This document shows positions 47,477 to 55,756 of a DNA stretch of 64,000 nt, in pieces (position 1 is the first letter of the stretch; the number at the start of each line of letters is the position of its first letter). Source of the stretch: Streptomyces gobiensis (lineage in GTDB: Bacteria > Actinomycetota > Actinomycetes > Streptomycetales > Streptomycetaceae). The translations under genes and the position numbers were made by a program. The notes under the pieces were generated by a model. The model worked only from the letters and a program-made list of their open reading frames with translations, had not been told where the DNA came from and did no database searches. The DNA lies in the NCBI RefSeq assembly GCF_021216675.1, contig NZ_CP086120.1, positions 1 through 64,000 on the forward strand, written 5' to 3'.

Positions 47477-47696
47477 CGGTCCCTCCCGGGCAACCAGCGG
47501 CAGCGGTGACGCGATCGGCCATCACCATACCGACCAGTACGCATGTTGCCTATGGCCGCACAGGCCGTCGGTGGGGCGGCGGGCAATATGATCACGGTGC
47601 ACAATGTCGTCGCGGCCTGCGCCACGGTGGGCCTCGTCGGCAACCGGTCACGGCCGGCAAGGGCAGGGTGGTCGGGGAGGACCCACAGGAGCCACG

Positions 47697-48413
47697 ATGA
47701 AGATCGCTCTTTTCGTCACCTGTATCAACGACATGATGTTCCCCCGCACCGGTGTCGCGGTGGTGCGCATCCTGGAACGGCTCGGGCACCGGGCCGACTT
47801 TCCGCAGCAGCAGACATGCTGCGGCCAGCTGCACGCGAACACCGGCTACCAGGACGAAGCCATGCCGGTCATCCGGCAGTTTGTGCGTACATTCCAGGGC
47901 TACGACGCGGTGGTGGCGCCGAGTGGATCCTGTGTGGCCATGGTGCGCACCCTCTACCCCCAACTCGTCGGCAAGGATCCGGATCTCGCGGCCGCGGCCG
48001 CCGAGCTGACCTTGCGGACATACGAACTGTCCGAGTTCCTGATCGATGTGCTCGGGGTCACCGATCTCGGCGCGTCCTTCCCGCACCGAGCGACCTACCA
48101 CCCCACCTGCCATGGGATGCGGGCGCTGAGGCTGGGCGAGCGGCCCCTGGAACTGCTGCGCCATGTGGACGGCCTTGAGCTGATTCCGCTGGAGGGCGCG
48201 GAAGAGTGCTGCGGCTTCGGGGGTACGTTCTCCGTCAAGAACCCGGCGGTCTCCGGCGCGATGCTGGACGACAAGTGCGCCGCCGTCCTGCACACCGGCG
48301 CCGACTACATCCTCGCCGCCGACAACTCCTGCCTGACCCACATCGGCGGCGGGCTGCACCGACGGCAGGCGGCGCCGCGGCCGCTGCACTACGCGGAGGT
48401 ACTGGCCTCATGA
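47697..48413 (+). CDS. lutA: LutA-type Fe-S lactate utilisation subunit
   Basis: 238 aa from ATG 47697, after AGGAG. It has two CCG domains: QQQTCCGQLHANTGYQDEAM and EECCGFGGTFSVKNPAVSGA, plus YHPTCHGMRALRLGERPLEL. LutABC is the iron-sulfur L-lactate oxidation complex described in Bacillus and widespread in actinobacteria. The stop overlaps the lutB start (ATGA). No LutR/LldR regulator or lactate permease is adjacent in this window. Confidence 0.93.
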   Translation: MKIALFVTCINDMMFPRTGVAVVRILERLGHRADFPQQQTCCGQLHANTGYQDEAMPVIRQFVRTFQGYDAVVAPSGSCVAMVRTLYPQLVGKDPDLAAAAAELTLRTYELSEFLIDVLGVTDLGASFPHRATYHPTCHGMRALRLGERPLELLRHVDGLELIPLEGAEECCGFGGTFSVKNPAVSGAMLDDKCAAVLHTGADYILAADNSCLTHIGGGLHRRQAAPRPLHYAEVLAS

Positions 48414-49873
48414 ACGCCGCCCACGGCAAGGGCCATCTGTATGGTCCCGCGCGCTTCGAGCGGGCGGCCCGGACCGAGCTCGCCAAGCCCCAGCTCCGGG
48501 AGAACCTCCGGCACGCCACCCACACCATCCGGGACAAGCGCGCGGAGGTGGTCGACGAGCTGCCCGACTGGGAGCAGCTCCGTGAATCGGGCCGGGCGAT
48601 CAAGGCACAGGTCGCCCGGCGGCTGCCCGAGCTTCTGGAGCGGTTCGAAGCGGCGGCCGTCAGGGCCGGGGCGACGGTGCACTGGGCCCGTGACGCTGAG
48701 GAAGCCTGCCGGATCGTCACCGGGCTGGTCCAGGAGACCGGGGCCAGCGAGGCCGTCAAGGTCAAGTCCATGACGACTCAGGAGATCGGCCTCAACGAGG
48801 CCTTGGAGGCCGCCGGGATCGGCGCCTATGAGACCGATCTGGCCGAGCTGATCGTCCAGCTCGCGGATGACGCCTCGTCACACATCCTGGTGCCCGCCAT
48901 CCACTACAACCGCGAGGAGATCCGCGACATCTTCCGGCAGCGGATGCCGGGGGCCGCCGACACGCTGTCCGACGCTCCGGAGGAGCTGGCCGAGGCCGCC
49001 CGGACGCATCTGCGTCGGCGTTTCCTCTCTGCCCGGGTCGCGGTCTCCGGCGCGAACTTCGCCGTCGCCGACACCGGCACCCTGGTGGTCGTGGAATCGG
49101 AGGGGAACGGCCGGATGTGCCTGACTCTTCCTGACACTCTGATCAGCGTGGTCGGGATCGACAAGCTGGTGCCGAGCTTCGCCGATCTGGAGGTGTACCT
49201 CCAGCTGCTGCCGCGGTCCTCCACCGGTGAGCGGATGAACCCGTATACCTCGCTGTGGACGGGCGTCACCCCTGGTGACGGCCCGCAGCGGATGCACATC
49301 GTGCTGCTGGACAACGGGCGCTCGGCTACCCTGGCGGACCCGGTGGGCCGGCAGGCGCTGTCCTGCATCCGCTGCTCGGCCTGCCTCAATGTGTGCCCGG
49401 TGTATGAGCGCACCGGGGGGCACGCGTACGGATCGGTCTATCCAGGGCCGATCGGCGCGATCATCTCCCCGCAGCTCACCGGCGTCGCGGAGAACACCTC
49501 GCTGCCGTACGCGTCGTCGCTGTGCGGCGCGTGCAACGACGTATGCCCGGTAAAGATCGACATTACCGATGTGCTGGTCCGTCTGCGTGGACAGGCGGTC
49601 GACAGCAAGCGGGGTTCGCCGTCGGCCGAGCGCGTCGCCATGCGGCTGCTGTCCTGGGTCATGTCCGACCCGCGACGCTACGACAGGGCGCTGCGGGCCG
49701 CACGACGCGGTACGGCCCCGCTTGCCGCACTGCTCGGTGGCCGTCGGACCATCCGCCACCTTCCGTGGCCGCTGTCGGCCTGGACTTCGTCGCGCGACGC
49801 CCCGCTGCCCGCGGCCGAGTCGTTCCGGGAGTGGTGGCAGCGCGAGCAGGCACAGAGAGGAGAGACGCCGTGA
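48410..49873 (+). CDS. lutB: LutB-type ferredoxin-like lactate utilisation subunit
   Basis: 487 aa. The N-terminal LUD domain (VKVKSMTTQEIGLNEALEAA, FAVADTGTLVVVESEGNGR) is followed by two 4Fe-4S clusters: CIRCSACLNVCPVYERTGGH and CGACNDVCPVKIDITDVL. A C-terminal DUF3390-like region ends AAESFREWWQREQAQRG. It starts at ATG 48410 in the lutA stop and ends in a GTGA overlap with lutC. It carries electrons from lactate to the respiratory chain. Confidence 0.94.
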   Translation: MNAAHGKGHLYGPARFERAARTELAKPQLRENLRHATHTIRDKRAEVVDELPDWEQLRESGRAIKAQVARRLPELLERFEAAAVRAGATVHWARDAEEACRIVTGLVQETGASEAVKVKSMTTQEIGLNEALEAAGIGAYETDLAELIVQLADDASSHILVPAIHYNREEIRDIFRQRMPGAADTLSDAPEELAEAARTHLRRRFLSARVAVSGANFAVADTGTLVVVESEGNGRMCLTLPDTLISVVGIDKLVPSFADLEVYLQLLPRSSTGERMNPYTSLWTGVTPGDGPQRMHIVLLDNGRSATLADPVGRQALSCIRCSACLNVCPVYERTGGHAYGSVYPGPIGAIISPQLTGVAENTSLPYASSLCGACNDVCPVKIDITDVLVRLRGQAVDSKRGSPSAERVAMRLLSWVMSDPRRYDRALRAARRGTAPLAALLGGRRTIRHLPWPLSAWTSSRDAPLPAAESFREWWQREQAQRGETP

Positions 49874-50490
49874 ACGCTCGGGAGGAGGTCCTTGCCCGGC
49901 TGCGTTCGGCCCTCGGTGACGGCCCGGCGGAGGTGGCCGTACCGCGGGCGTACCGACGCGACAGCAGCCATGACCCCGACCAGCTTGCGGAACTGTTCGC
50001 CGACCGGCTGGCCGACTACCGGGCCGGGGTGCACCGGACCAGCGTTGACCGGCTCGCCGAGACCGTGGCCGCCCTGCTCTCGGCGGGCGGTCCACTGGCC
50101 GTTCCGCCGGATGTGCCCCAGCCGTGGCTCGGGGCGTACGACGGCCGGGTCCTGGTGGATGGCACCCCCGCACCACTGGGAACCGAAACGCTGGACGGCG
50201 TCGCGAGCGTCCTGACCGGATGCGCGACCGCGATCGCCGAGACCGGGACCATCGTGCTCGACGGTGGGCCGGCTCAGGGCCGACGTCTCCTCACGCTCAT
50301 CCCGGATCACCATATCTGCGTCGTGCCTGTCACCGATATCGTCGGCACGGTGCCCGAGGGACTTGAACGCCTGGTGCCGACCCGGCCGTTGACCTTTATT
50401 TCCGGGCCCTCGGCCACGAGTGATATCGAGCTGCGCCGGGTGGAGGGCGTCCATGGGCCGCGTCGGCTCGATGTTGTCCTCGTGCGCTGA
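49870..50490 (+). CDS. lutC: LutC-type LUD domain subunit
   Basis: 206 aa from GTG 49870 overlapping the lutB stop. A LUD domain (AIAETGTIVLDGGPAQGRRL, LTLIPDHHICVVPVTDIVGT, GPSATSDIELRRVEGVHGPR) and the helical N-terminus REEVLARLRSALGDGP are typical of LutC/YkgG. It completes the three-gene operon. The following 128 bp up to the convergent phosphatase gene contain no strong hairpin. Confidence 0.93.
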   Translation: MNAREEVLARLRSALGDGPAEVAVPRAYRRDSSHDPDQLAELFADRLADYRAGVHRTSVDRLAETVAALLSAGGPLAVPPDVPQPWLGAYDGRVLVDGTPAPLGTETLDGVASVLTGCATAIAETGTIVLDGGPAQGRRLLTLIPDHHICVVPVTDIVGTVPEGLERLVPTRPLTFISGPSATSDIELRRVEGVHGPRRLDVVLVR

Positions 50491-50618
50491 TGCGAGCACC
50501 CGCACAGGCCGCTCGCCTGCGACATGAGCGGCGGGCCGGCGGCGGCCACTGGCCGACGGGCTTCGATGCCAGGACCGGAAGCGGCACACTGCCGCCCGCC
50601 GTGCCGCGGGACGGGCCG

Positions 50619-53162
50619 TCATGGGCCATCGCCGCGTGGTGTGTACGCCATCAGCAGCAGGGCTACGTCATCGGGGCGGTCCGGGGTGCGCCGGGCCTCC
50701 TGGACGAGCCGGTCGGCCATCTCCTGCAGCGAGGTCGCCGCGCTGTGGGCGAGGCGGGAGCGTATGACGTCGATACCGTGGTCGATGTCGCGGCCGGGCT
50801 GCTCCACCAGGCCGTCGGTGTAGAGGGCCAGGACCGAGCCCGGCGGCAGGTTCAGCCGTGTCACGGGATATTCGGCCTCAGGGTCGACGCCCAGCAGGGT
50901 TCCGCCGGCCAGGTCCAGGGCCTCGGTGTGCCCGTCCGGGTGGCGCAGCAGCGGCGGCGGGTGGCCGGCCCGTACGGCCTGCGCGTGGCCGGTGGCCGGG
51001 GAGATCTCGACATAGCAGCAGGTGGCGAAGAGCCCCGGGTCGAGCTCGGCGAGGAGGTGGTTGGTGCGGGCCACCACCTCGTCCGGGGGCAGGCCGCTGG
51101 TGGCCAGGGCCGAGACCGCGCTGCGCAGTTGGCCCATGATGGCGGCCGCCGCGACGTTGTGCCCCTCAACGTCGCCGATGGCCAGCGCGACGCCCCGGCC
51201 GGTCGCGATCACGTCATACCAGTCTCCGCCGATCTCCATGCCCTGGGTGCCGGGGAGATAGCGGCCGACGGTCACCACCCCGTCGATGTCCGGCAGCCGG
51301 TGCGGGAGGAGACCGTGCTGCAGCCCGCGGGCAAGGGTGAACTCGGCGTCGTAGAGCCGGGCGCGTTCCAGTGCCTGGGCGACGAGGCCGCCCAGGGCGG
51401 TCAGCGCCGCTCGGTCTCCGGCGGAGAAGGTGCGCGAGGCTGCGAAGCCGAGAATGCAGGAGCCGACCTGGCGGCCGGACGCGATCAGCGGCAAGAACGC
51501 CCACGAGCCCATGTGGTCCAGCGGAATGCCCGGGTAGGCGGCAGACAGCTGCTGCGGGGAGTCGAAGAACATCGGGGCGCCATGGGTGAGCGCCTGCACT
51601 CCGGGCAGTGGCGCGTCCAGCGGTACGCCCTCGAACTGGTTGAGGAAGCCCTCGGGGTAGCCCAGCTGCCGGGCCAGGAACATACGCCGTTCCCGGACCA
51701 TATAGATGGCCAGTTGGTGGCCGCCGAACGCGGGCAGGAGCTGGTCGGCCACGACATCGCATACCTCACGGACCGTGACCGCCTTGGTCAGCACGCTGGC
51801 CATATGGACCACATGGTAGAGAGCGCCGGGCCGGGCGAGTGCCGGCGGTGGCTGGGCGGGCGTTCTCAGCGCGGTCGGCTCTTCCTCCTCGGGCGGCTGG
51901 GTGGGCACGACGGTACCGGTCAGGCCGTGCACATCCGGGTAGAGAAAGAAGGCCAGCCAGCGCTCGGCCGGGCCCCGGACCACAAAGGAGGTCGGTTCCT
52001 GGGAGAGCATCGCGGCTCGGTAACGGTCCTCGTAGGCGGGGTCGGAGAGCCAGGGCAGGAATTCCCACGGGTGGCGGCCCAGGACGTTCTCCCGTTCGAT
52101 GCCCAGCAGCATCTCCAGACGGTGATTGGCGTAGGTGAGCCTGCCGTCCTGGTCGAGGGAGAAGACGCCGTCCGGCAGACGCTCGGAAGCCTCAGCGGCC
52201 GTGACACCCTGCTCAAGATCTACGACCGCCCCCACCAGATGACGCCGGGCCCCGGTCGCCTGGCCTTCCGGCAAGCGACCCCACAACTCCACCGGGCGAG
52301 GTCTGCCCTCGCCATCGAGCACCCGGAACCGGCGGCCGAGCACCCGCCCGTTGTCCGCGGCGTCACGGGCACAGGCCTGAAGCTCATGCACATCGTCGGC
52401 GACCACCCGGGCGGTCAGCTGGGCCACCGTGCCGTCGCATGCCGCGGGATCGATCCCGAAGATCGCGCATGTCTCATCATCGGCGGCGATCAGCCCTGTT
52501 GTCAGCTCCCAGTCGAACAGGCCGATACGGACGGGGGTCCCGGCATCGGTCGGCAACCGGACGGCCACCGGGTCGCCTTGGTGTTCGAGGGAACGCCCTT
52601 GGGCGGCATACGCGGCCAGGGCGGCGCCGAGCCGGTTGACGACGCCACGCAGCCGACGGCGCTCGGTGACCGTCAAGTCCGCTCCCTTGGAGGCAACCCG
52701 CAGGATGAAGACCACTCCGACCGTCTCATTCCCGGCGCGGATCGGGGAGCACAGGTAAGCGAACGGATAGGGCAGGATGGTGGCGAACTGGGGGAAGCGG
52801 CGCATCCTTTCCCCCGCGTCGGTCAGATAGACACTGCGCGCCGTGCGATACGCCGTGGCGGCCGGGAACCCGCCCGAGACCGGGATACGCCACCAGGACC
52901 GCAGCAGCGAACGGGGCACACCCGCCAGCGAGGCCAGTACGAGCGAGCGGCCGTCTCGCGAGCGTATGAAGACGCCCCCGCCATAGCCGCCAGCGGCTCT
53001 TACCGCCTTGACCAGGCCTTTGGCGAGGATCCGCGACAGCTCTCCGGAAGCGGCCCCGCCCCTGGGGCGCTGCTGCCCCCGCTGCCCGAGCGCGTCCATA
53101 TGCCCACCGGCATCTGAAGCAGCGTGTGCTGCGGCCCCTGTCTCCGGCGTGTCCTCACCCAT
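50619..53162 (-). CDS. SpoIIE-family PP2C serine phosphatase with GAF and PAS sensors
   Basis: 847 aa from ATG 53162; the frame is open further upstream through an Arg-rich repeat without a ribosome site. Order of domains: a GAF-like domain (about 50-205; VFILRVASKGADLTVTERRR), two PAS-like regions (about 225-450; LPDGVFSLDQDGRLTYANHR), a second GAF (about 480-630; GSWAFLPLIASGRQVGSCIL) and the phosphatase (about 650-840) with metal ligands in IGGDWYDVI, AIGDVEGHNVAAAAIM, YTDGLVEQPGRD and DDVALLLM. The usual GDVxGHG is GDVEGHN here. Such proteins act on anti-anti-sigma factors in sigma-B-like partner switching. No membrane segment. No anti-sigma gene is adjacent. Confidence 0.92.
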   Translation of the reverse strand: MGEDTPETGAAAHAASDAGGHMDALGQRGQQRPRGGAASGELSRILAKGLVKAVRAAGGYGGGVFIRSRDGRSLVLASLAGVPRSLLRSWWRIPVSGGFPAATAYRTARSVYLTDAGERMRRFPQFATILPYPFAYLCSPIRAGNETVGVVFILRVASKGADLTVTERRRLRGVVNRLGAALAAYAAQGRSLEHQGDPVAVRLPTDAGTPVRIGLFDWELTTGLIAADDETCAIFGIDPAACDGTVAQLTARVVADDVHELQACARDAADNGRVLGRRFRVLDGEGRPRPVELWGRLPEGQATGARRHLVGAVVDLEQGVTAAEASERLPDGVFSLDQDGRLTYANHRLEMLLGIERENVLGRHPWEFLPWLSDPAYEDRYRAAMLSQEPTSFVVRGPAERWLAFFLYPDVHGLTGTVVPTQPPEEEEPTALRTPAQPPPALARPGALYHVVHMASVLTKAVTVREVCDVVADQLLPAFGGHQLAIYMVRERRMFLARQLGYPEGFLNQFEGVPLDAPLPGVQALTHGAPMFFDSPQQLSAAYPGIPLDHMGSWAFLPLIASGRQVGSCILGFAASRTFSAGDRAALTALGGLVAQALERARLYDAEFTLARGLQHGLLPHRLPDIDGVVTVGRYLPGTQGMEIGGDWYDVIATGRGVALAIGDVEGHNVAAAAIMGQLRSAVSALATSGLPPDEVVARTNHLLAELDPGLFATCCYVEISPATGHAQAVRAGHPPPLLRHPDGHTEALDLAGGTLLGVDPEAEYPVTRLNLPPGSVLALYTDGLVEQPGRDIDHGIDVIRSRLAHSAATSLQEMADRLVQEARRTPDRPDDVALLLMAYTPRGDGP

Positions 53163-53237
53163 CTGCTCGCCTTGACCTCCCTGGCCGAACGCGGGCGGGA
53201 GAAGGCCGCACGGTACGGCCGGCGGCACCGGGCGTTG

Positions 53238-53282
53238 TTCTCTGCGTTCTCTGCGTTCTCTGCGTTCTCTGCGTTCTCTGCG
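53238..53282. repeat. Five tandem copies of TTCTCTGCG upstream of the phosphatase gene
   Basis: Exact 9-bp units start at 53238, 53247, 53256, 53265 and 53274. They lie 76-120 bases before the phosphatase start, on its leader side. In the phosphatase frame they would encode repeated Arg/Glu. Copy number of such arrays can change by slippage. Confidence 0.9.
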
Positions 53283-53533
53283 TTTCCGCGAACGGCCCTC
53301 GCGCGCCCTATGAACAGCATGCTCCGCCGCATGGCGATCGGCGCGCCGAAGCCCGCTTCGACTACGCGTTCGATTCCATGGAGTGGCCCGCGCCCCTCCT
53401 GCCCGGGGGCACAATCAGCCAGCGAGGGCTACGGCGCCACGGGGAATCTGGCGCATCAGCGCGCTGTGCGACGCGGGTTTCCCGGCTACCGTGATGCGGA
53501 ATGCAGGGAGAGCCTCCAAGAAAAGGGGGCGTG

Positions 53534-53617
53534 GTGAACTGTACGAAGTGCGGAGCTGAAGTGATCCAAGGGCCAGATGGAAGCTGGGCGTGCAACAACT
53601 GCGGGACGACCGGATGA
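53534..53617 (+). CDS. Mini zinc-ribbon protein, 27 aa
   Basis: The frame VNCTKCGAEVIQGPDGSW, then ACNNCGTTG has two C-x2-C knuckles, the minimum for a zinc ribbon. The start is GTG 53534 (or the adjacent GTG 53531), after AGGGGG; an in-frame ATG at 53501 would add 11 residues. The TGA overlaps the ATG of a second zinc-ribbon gene (ATGA, 53614-53617). The two products are similar in layout, suggesting duplication. Function unknown; tiny ribbons like this usually bind a protein or RNA partner. Confidence 0.6.
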   Translation: MNCTKCGAEVIQGPDGSWACNNCGTTG

Positions 53618-53766
53618 GCAGCACGCTGCCCTCCCCCGCCATGCACTGCGCGCACTGCGGCAGTGTCGTCTACGAGGGTCCGCATGGCGGCTACGTCTGC
53701 GGCCAGTGCTTCCATACCGTAGAGCCCCCGACCCAGGCCGAACCCCCGCCAGTACCGGGGGACTGA
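53614..53766 (+). CDS. Mini zinc-ribbon protein, 50 aa
   Basis: ATG 53614 lies in the stop of the preceding gene. The sequence is MHCAHCGSVVYEGPHGGYVC from the tenth residue, then GQCFHTVEPPTQAEPPPVPG, ending at TGA 53766. Two C-x2-C pairs 14 residues apart form a zinc ribbon, followed by a Pro/Glu tail. GC-rich codon thirds support coding. A strong terminator follows six bases later, so the two mini genes form a complete transcription unit. Confidence 0.7.
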   Translation: MSSTLPSPAMHCAHCGSVVYEGPHGGYVCGQCFHTVEPPTQAEPPPVPGD

Positions 53767-53771
53767 CCTCG

Positions 53772-53808
53772 AGGGTGTCGCCGCTGCACCAGGCAGCGGT
53801 GACACCCT
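53772..53808 (+). terminator. 16-bp stem terminator after the zinc-ribbon genes
   Basis: AGGGTGTCGCCGCTGC (53772-53787) and GCAGCGGTGACACCCT (53793-53808) pair over 16 bp with one G-U wobble and a 5-base loop. It is adjacent to the stop at 53766. Confidence 0.8.
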
Positions 53809-53835
53809 GAGGTGAGAGCGGGGAAGACCCGGCTC

Positions 53836-53890
53836 GTTTCCGCGGCCTCGTTTCCGCGCGCCTGGTTTCCGCGCGCCTGGTTTCCCCGCG
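53836..53890. repeat. Tandem repeat of GTTTCCGCGCGCCTG upstream of smeA
   Basis: Units begin at 53836 (14-base variant), 53850, 53865 and 53880 (partial). The two middle copies are identical 15-mers. They lie 150-210 bases before the smeA start, within the 277-bp spacer that must contain the smeA promoter. Confidence 0.85.
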
Positions 53891-54043
53891 ACATCTCGTC
53901 ATCGCCGAGCGCGGCCACCCTGCCACGCGGGCTCCACTGAGATCAGCGTTAAATCACCCGTTTGCCACTTTCGCACCATGAGCACCATCTGTGAAGCTGG
54001 AACGACCCACAGTGATCGCACCACGGCCACGTCAGGAGCACCC

Positions 54044-54238
54044 ATGATCCTGTCGATCTCCGGCGTCGTACTGCTCGGAGTGATCGTCTTCCTCTTCTTC
54101 CGCAAAGACGGGCTCAAGCTGTCGCACGCCTTCGTCTGCGCACTCTTCGGCTTCTATCTCGCGGGAACCGCTATCGCGCCGAGCATCCAGGCGGGCAGCG
54201 CCAGCCTCGCCAGTCTGCTGGGTGGGATCAAGCTCTAG
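54044..54238 (+). CDS. smeA: SmeA small sporulation membrane protein
   Basis: 64 aa from ATG 54044, after CAGGAG. Two hydrophobic helices (ILSISGVVLLGVIVFLFFRK and FVCALFGFYLAGTAIAPSIQ) separated by a charged turn. In S. coelicolor the same gene pair, a tiny membrane protein followed by an FtsK/SpoIIIE-like protein, is smeA-sffA; SmeA localises to sporulation septa and recruits SffA (established knowledge). The assignment rests on size, topology and the sffA neighbour 21 bases downstream. Confidence 0.85.
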   Translation: MILSISGVVLLGVIVFLFFRKDGLKLSHAFVCALFGFYLAGTAIAPSIQAGSASLASLLGGIKL

Positions 54239-54259
54239 ACACCAGAGCAGGAGGTCGGT

Positions 54260-55747
54260 GTGGTCCGGCGACCACTCGCCCAGGGGCGGGATATCGCATG
54301 CACGCTCGCGGACAACGTTGTTGATGTGCTGTATCCGCTGATTGTCGTGATCAGAGGCTTGGGGCGGCTGGCCGGTGCGGGGCAGCGGTGGTGGGTACGT
54401 ACGCCGAGGGAGCGACGCGGGCCCGCGCTGTTTCTCGGGGCCGCGAGTGCGCTGGTCGTGGGGCTGATGCCGCACGGGCCGCTGCTCGCCGGCGGCGGTC
54501 TGCTGGCGGTTGCCGCCTGGCATGGGCGGGGACCTCGCCAGGGCGAGCCGGCGGAGGAGCGGGCTGCCCGGCTGCAAGCGGTGTACGAGGCGCTGGTGCC
54601 CTACTTCTCGCTGGCGGAGGACACCAGCCCATATCCCCTCTACGCGCATGACGGTTCCTGGGAGCGCGTCTTTCTGGCGTATGAGTTCACTTCCTCCGGG
54701 AGGCTTGGGCGGTTGCTGCTGAGGTATCCGGCGTATTTCCGGGATGGGGAGCCGGAGGCGCGTATGCGGATTCAGCAGGTGCTCTGCGCGAAGGTGGGCC
54801 GGGGGCGGGAGTACCGGTTCGAGTGGGACGAAGAGGAAAACGAGCTTGAGGTGACGGCGCTGCCGCCGCTGCCCACCGATATCTGCGCGCAGCGCTTTGT
54901 CGCCGCGCCCGGGGAGATGGTGCTGGGGTTCACCGACTCGGACGCCGTGCAGCGGACGGTCCCGGTGGCGGACGGTGTGGAGTCCCGGGATGTCCCGCCG
55001 GTGGTGTGGCGGACAGGGCCACGGTCGACCGAGCCGCACTTGCTGGCCCTGGGTCAGCCCGGGTCGGGGACGACGACGCTGCTGCGTTCAGTGGCACTGC
55101 AGGCGTTGCAGCACGGTGATGTGCTGGTGATCGACGGCTCGGGAACGGGTGAGTACACCTGTCTGGCGGGACGGCGGGGAGTGCTGTCGGTGGAGTCCAC
55201 GCTCGTCGGCGCGCTGGCATCGCTGGAGTGGGCGGCGCATGAGACGGAGCGGCGGCTGCTGGCCGCCAACCGGGCCCGGCAGGGGGGCCGCCCCGCGCCG
55301 GAGGATATCGATCGGCCCTTGTGGGTACTGGTCGACCGGCCGGCCGTACTGAGCCATCTGGCGCTGACTGAGGGGCGGCCGGATCCGCAGAAGCTGTTGC
55401 AGGTGGCGCTGCGGCACGGCCGGGCCGCCCGGGTGACGGTCGCGCTGGCGGACCAGTTCGAAGGGGCGGACGGTCTCGGCCAGGCCATCCGGGCGTATAC
55501 GCGGGCCCGGGTGGTGCTGGGACCCGCGACGCCGGATCAGGCGCGGGCGGTGCTCGGGGAGCCGCCGCATACGACTCCCCTGCAGCAGATGCCGCCGGGA
55601 CGGGGGTACGCCCGGCTGGGATCCGGTCCGGTGCACCGGCTTCAGGTGCCGGTGACCCCGGACCCGTACGACGATTCGGCCAGCGAGGCTCATCGGGCGG
55701 CCGTGCTGGCGCTGCTGCCGGAGCGGCCGGTGCCGGTCCGGGAGTGA
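54260..55747 (+). CDS. sffA: SffA FtsK/SpoIIIE-like septal protein
   Basis: 495 aa from GTG 54260, five bases after GGAGG. Residues 1-90 include membrane helices (FLGAASALVVGLMPHGPLLA). The RecA/FtsK-type core begins near 255. Its P-loop is GQPGSGTTT (residues 265-273): the position of the Walker-A lysine is Thr271. DVLVIDGSGTGEYTCLAGRR and PLWVLVDRPAVLSHLALTEG follow, the latter at the Walker-B position. The C-terminal motif PHTTPLQQMPPGRGYARLGS is FtsK-like. It works with SmeA at spore septa. ATP use is doubtful without the lysine, unless the family uses another residue. It ends 9 bases before the convergent regulator gene. Confidence 0.85.
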   Translation: MVRRPLAQGRDIACTLADNVVDVLYPLIVVIRGLGRLAGAGQRWWVRTPRERRGPALFLGAASALVVGLMPHGPLLAGGGLLAVAAWHGRGPRQGEPAEERAARLQAVYEALVPYFSLAEDTSPYPLYAHDGSWERVFLAYEFTSSGRLGRLLLRYPAYFRDGEPEARMRIQQVLCAKVGRGREYRFEWDEEENELEVTALPPLPTDICAQRFVAAPGEMVLGFTDSDAVQRTVPVADGVESRDVPPVVWRTGPRSTEPHLLALGQPGSGTTTLLRSVALQALQHGDVLVIDGSGTGEYTCLAGRRGVLSVESTLVGALASLEWAAHETERRLLAANRARQGGRPAPEDIDRPLWVLVDRPAVLSHLALTEGRPDPQKLLQVALRHGRAARVTVALADQFEGADGLGQAIRAYTRARVVLGPATPDQARAVLGEPPHTTPLQQMPPGRGYARLGSGPVHRLQVPVTPDPYDDSASEAHRAAVLALLPERPVPVRE

Positions 55748-55756
55748 GGAGCGGGT

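Noticed and set aside
46148..47509. 453-codon plus-strand frame
   Set aside because: Shadow of the molybdopterin oxidoreductase gene.
50490..53117. 875-codon plus-strand open frame
   Set aside because: Antisense to the SpoIIE-type phosphatase, which has all catalytic motifs on the minus strand.
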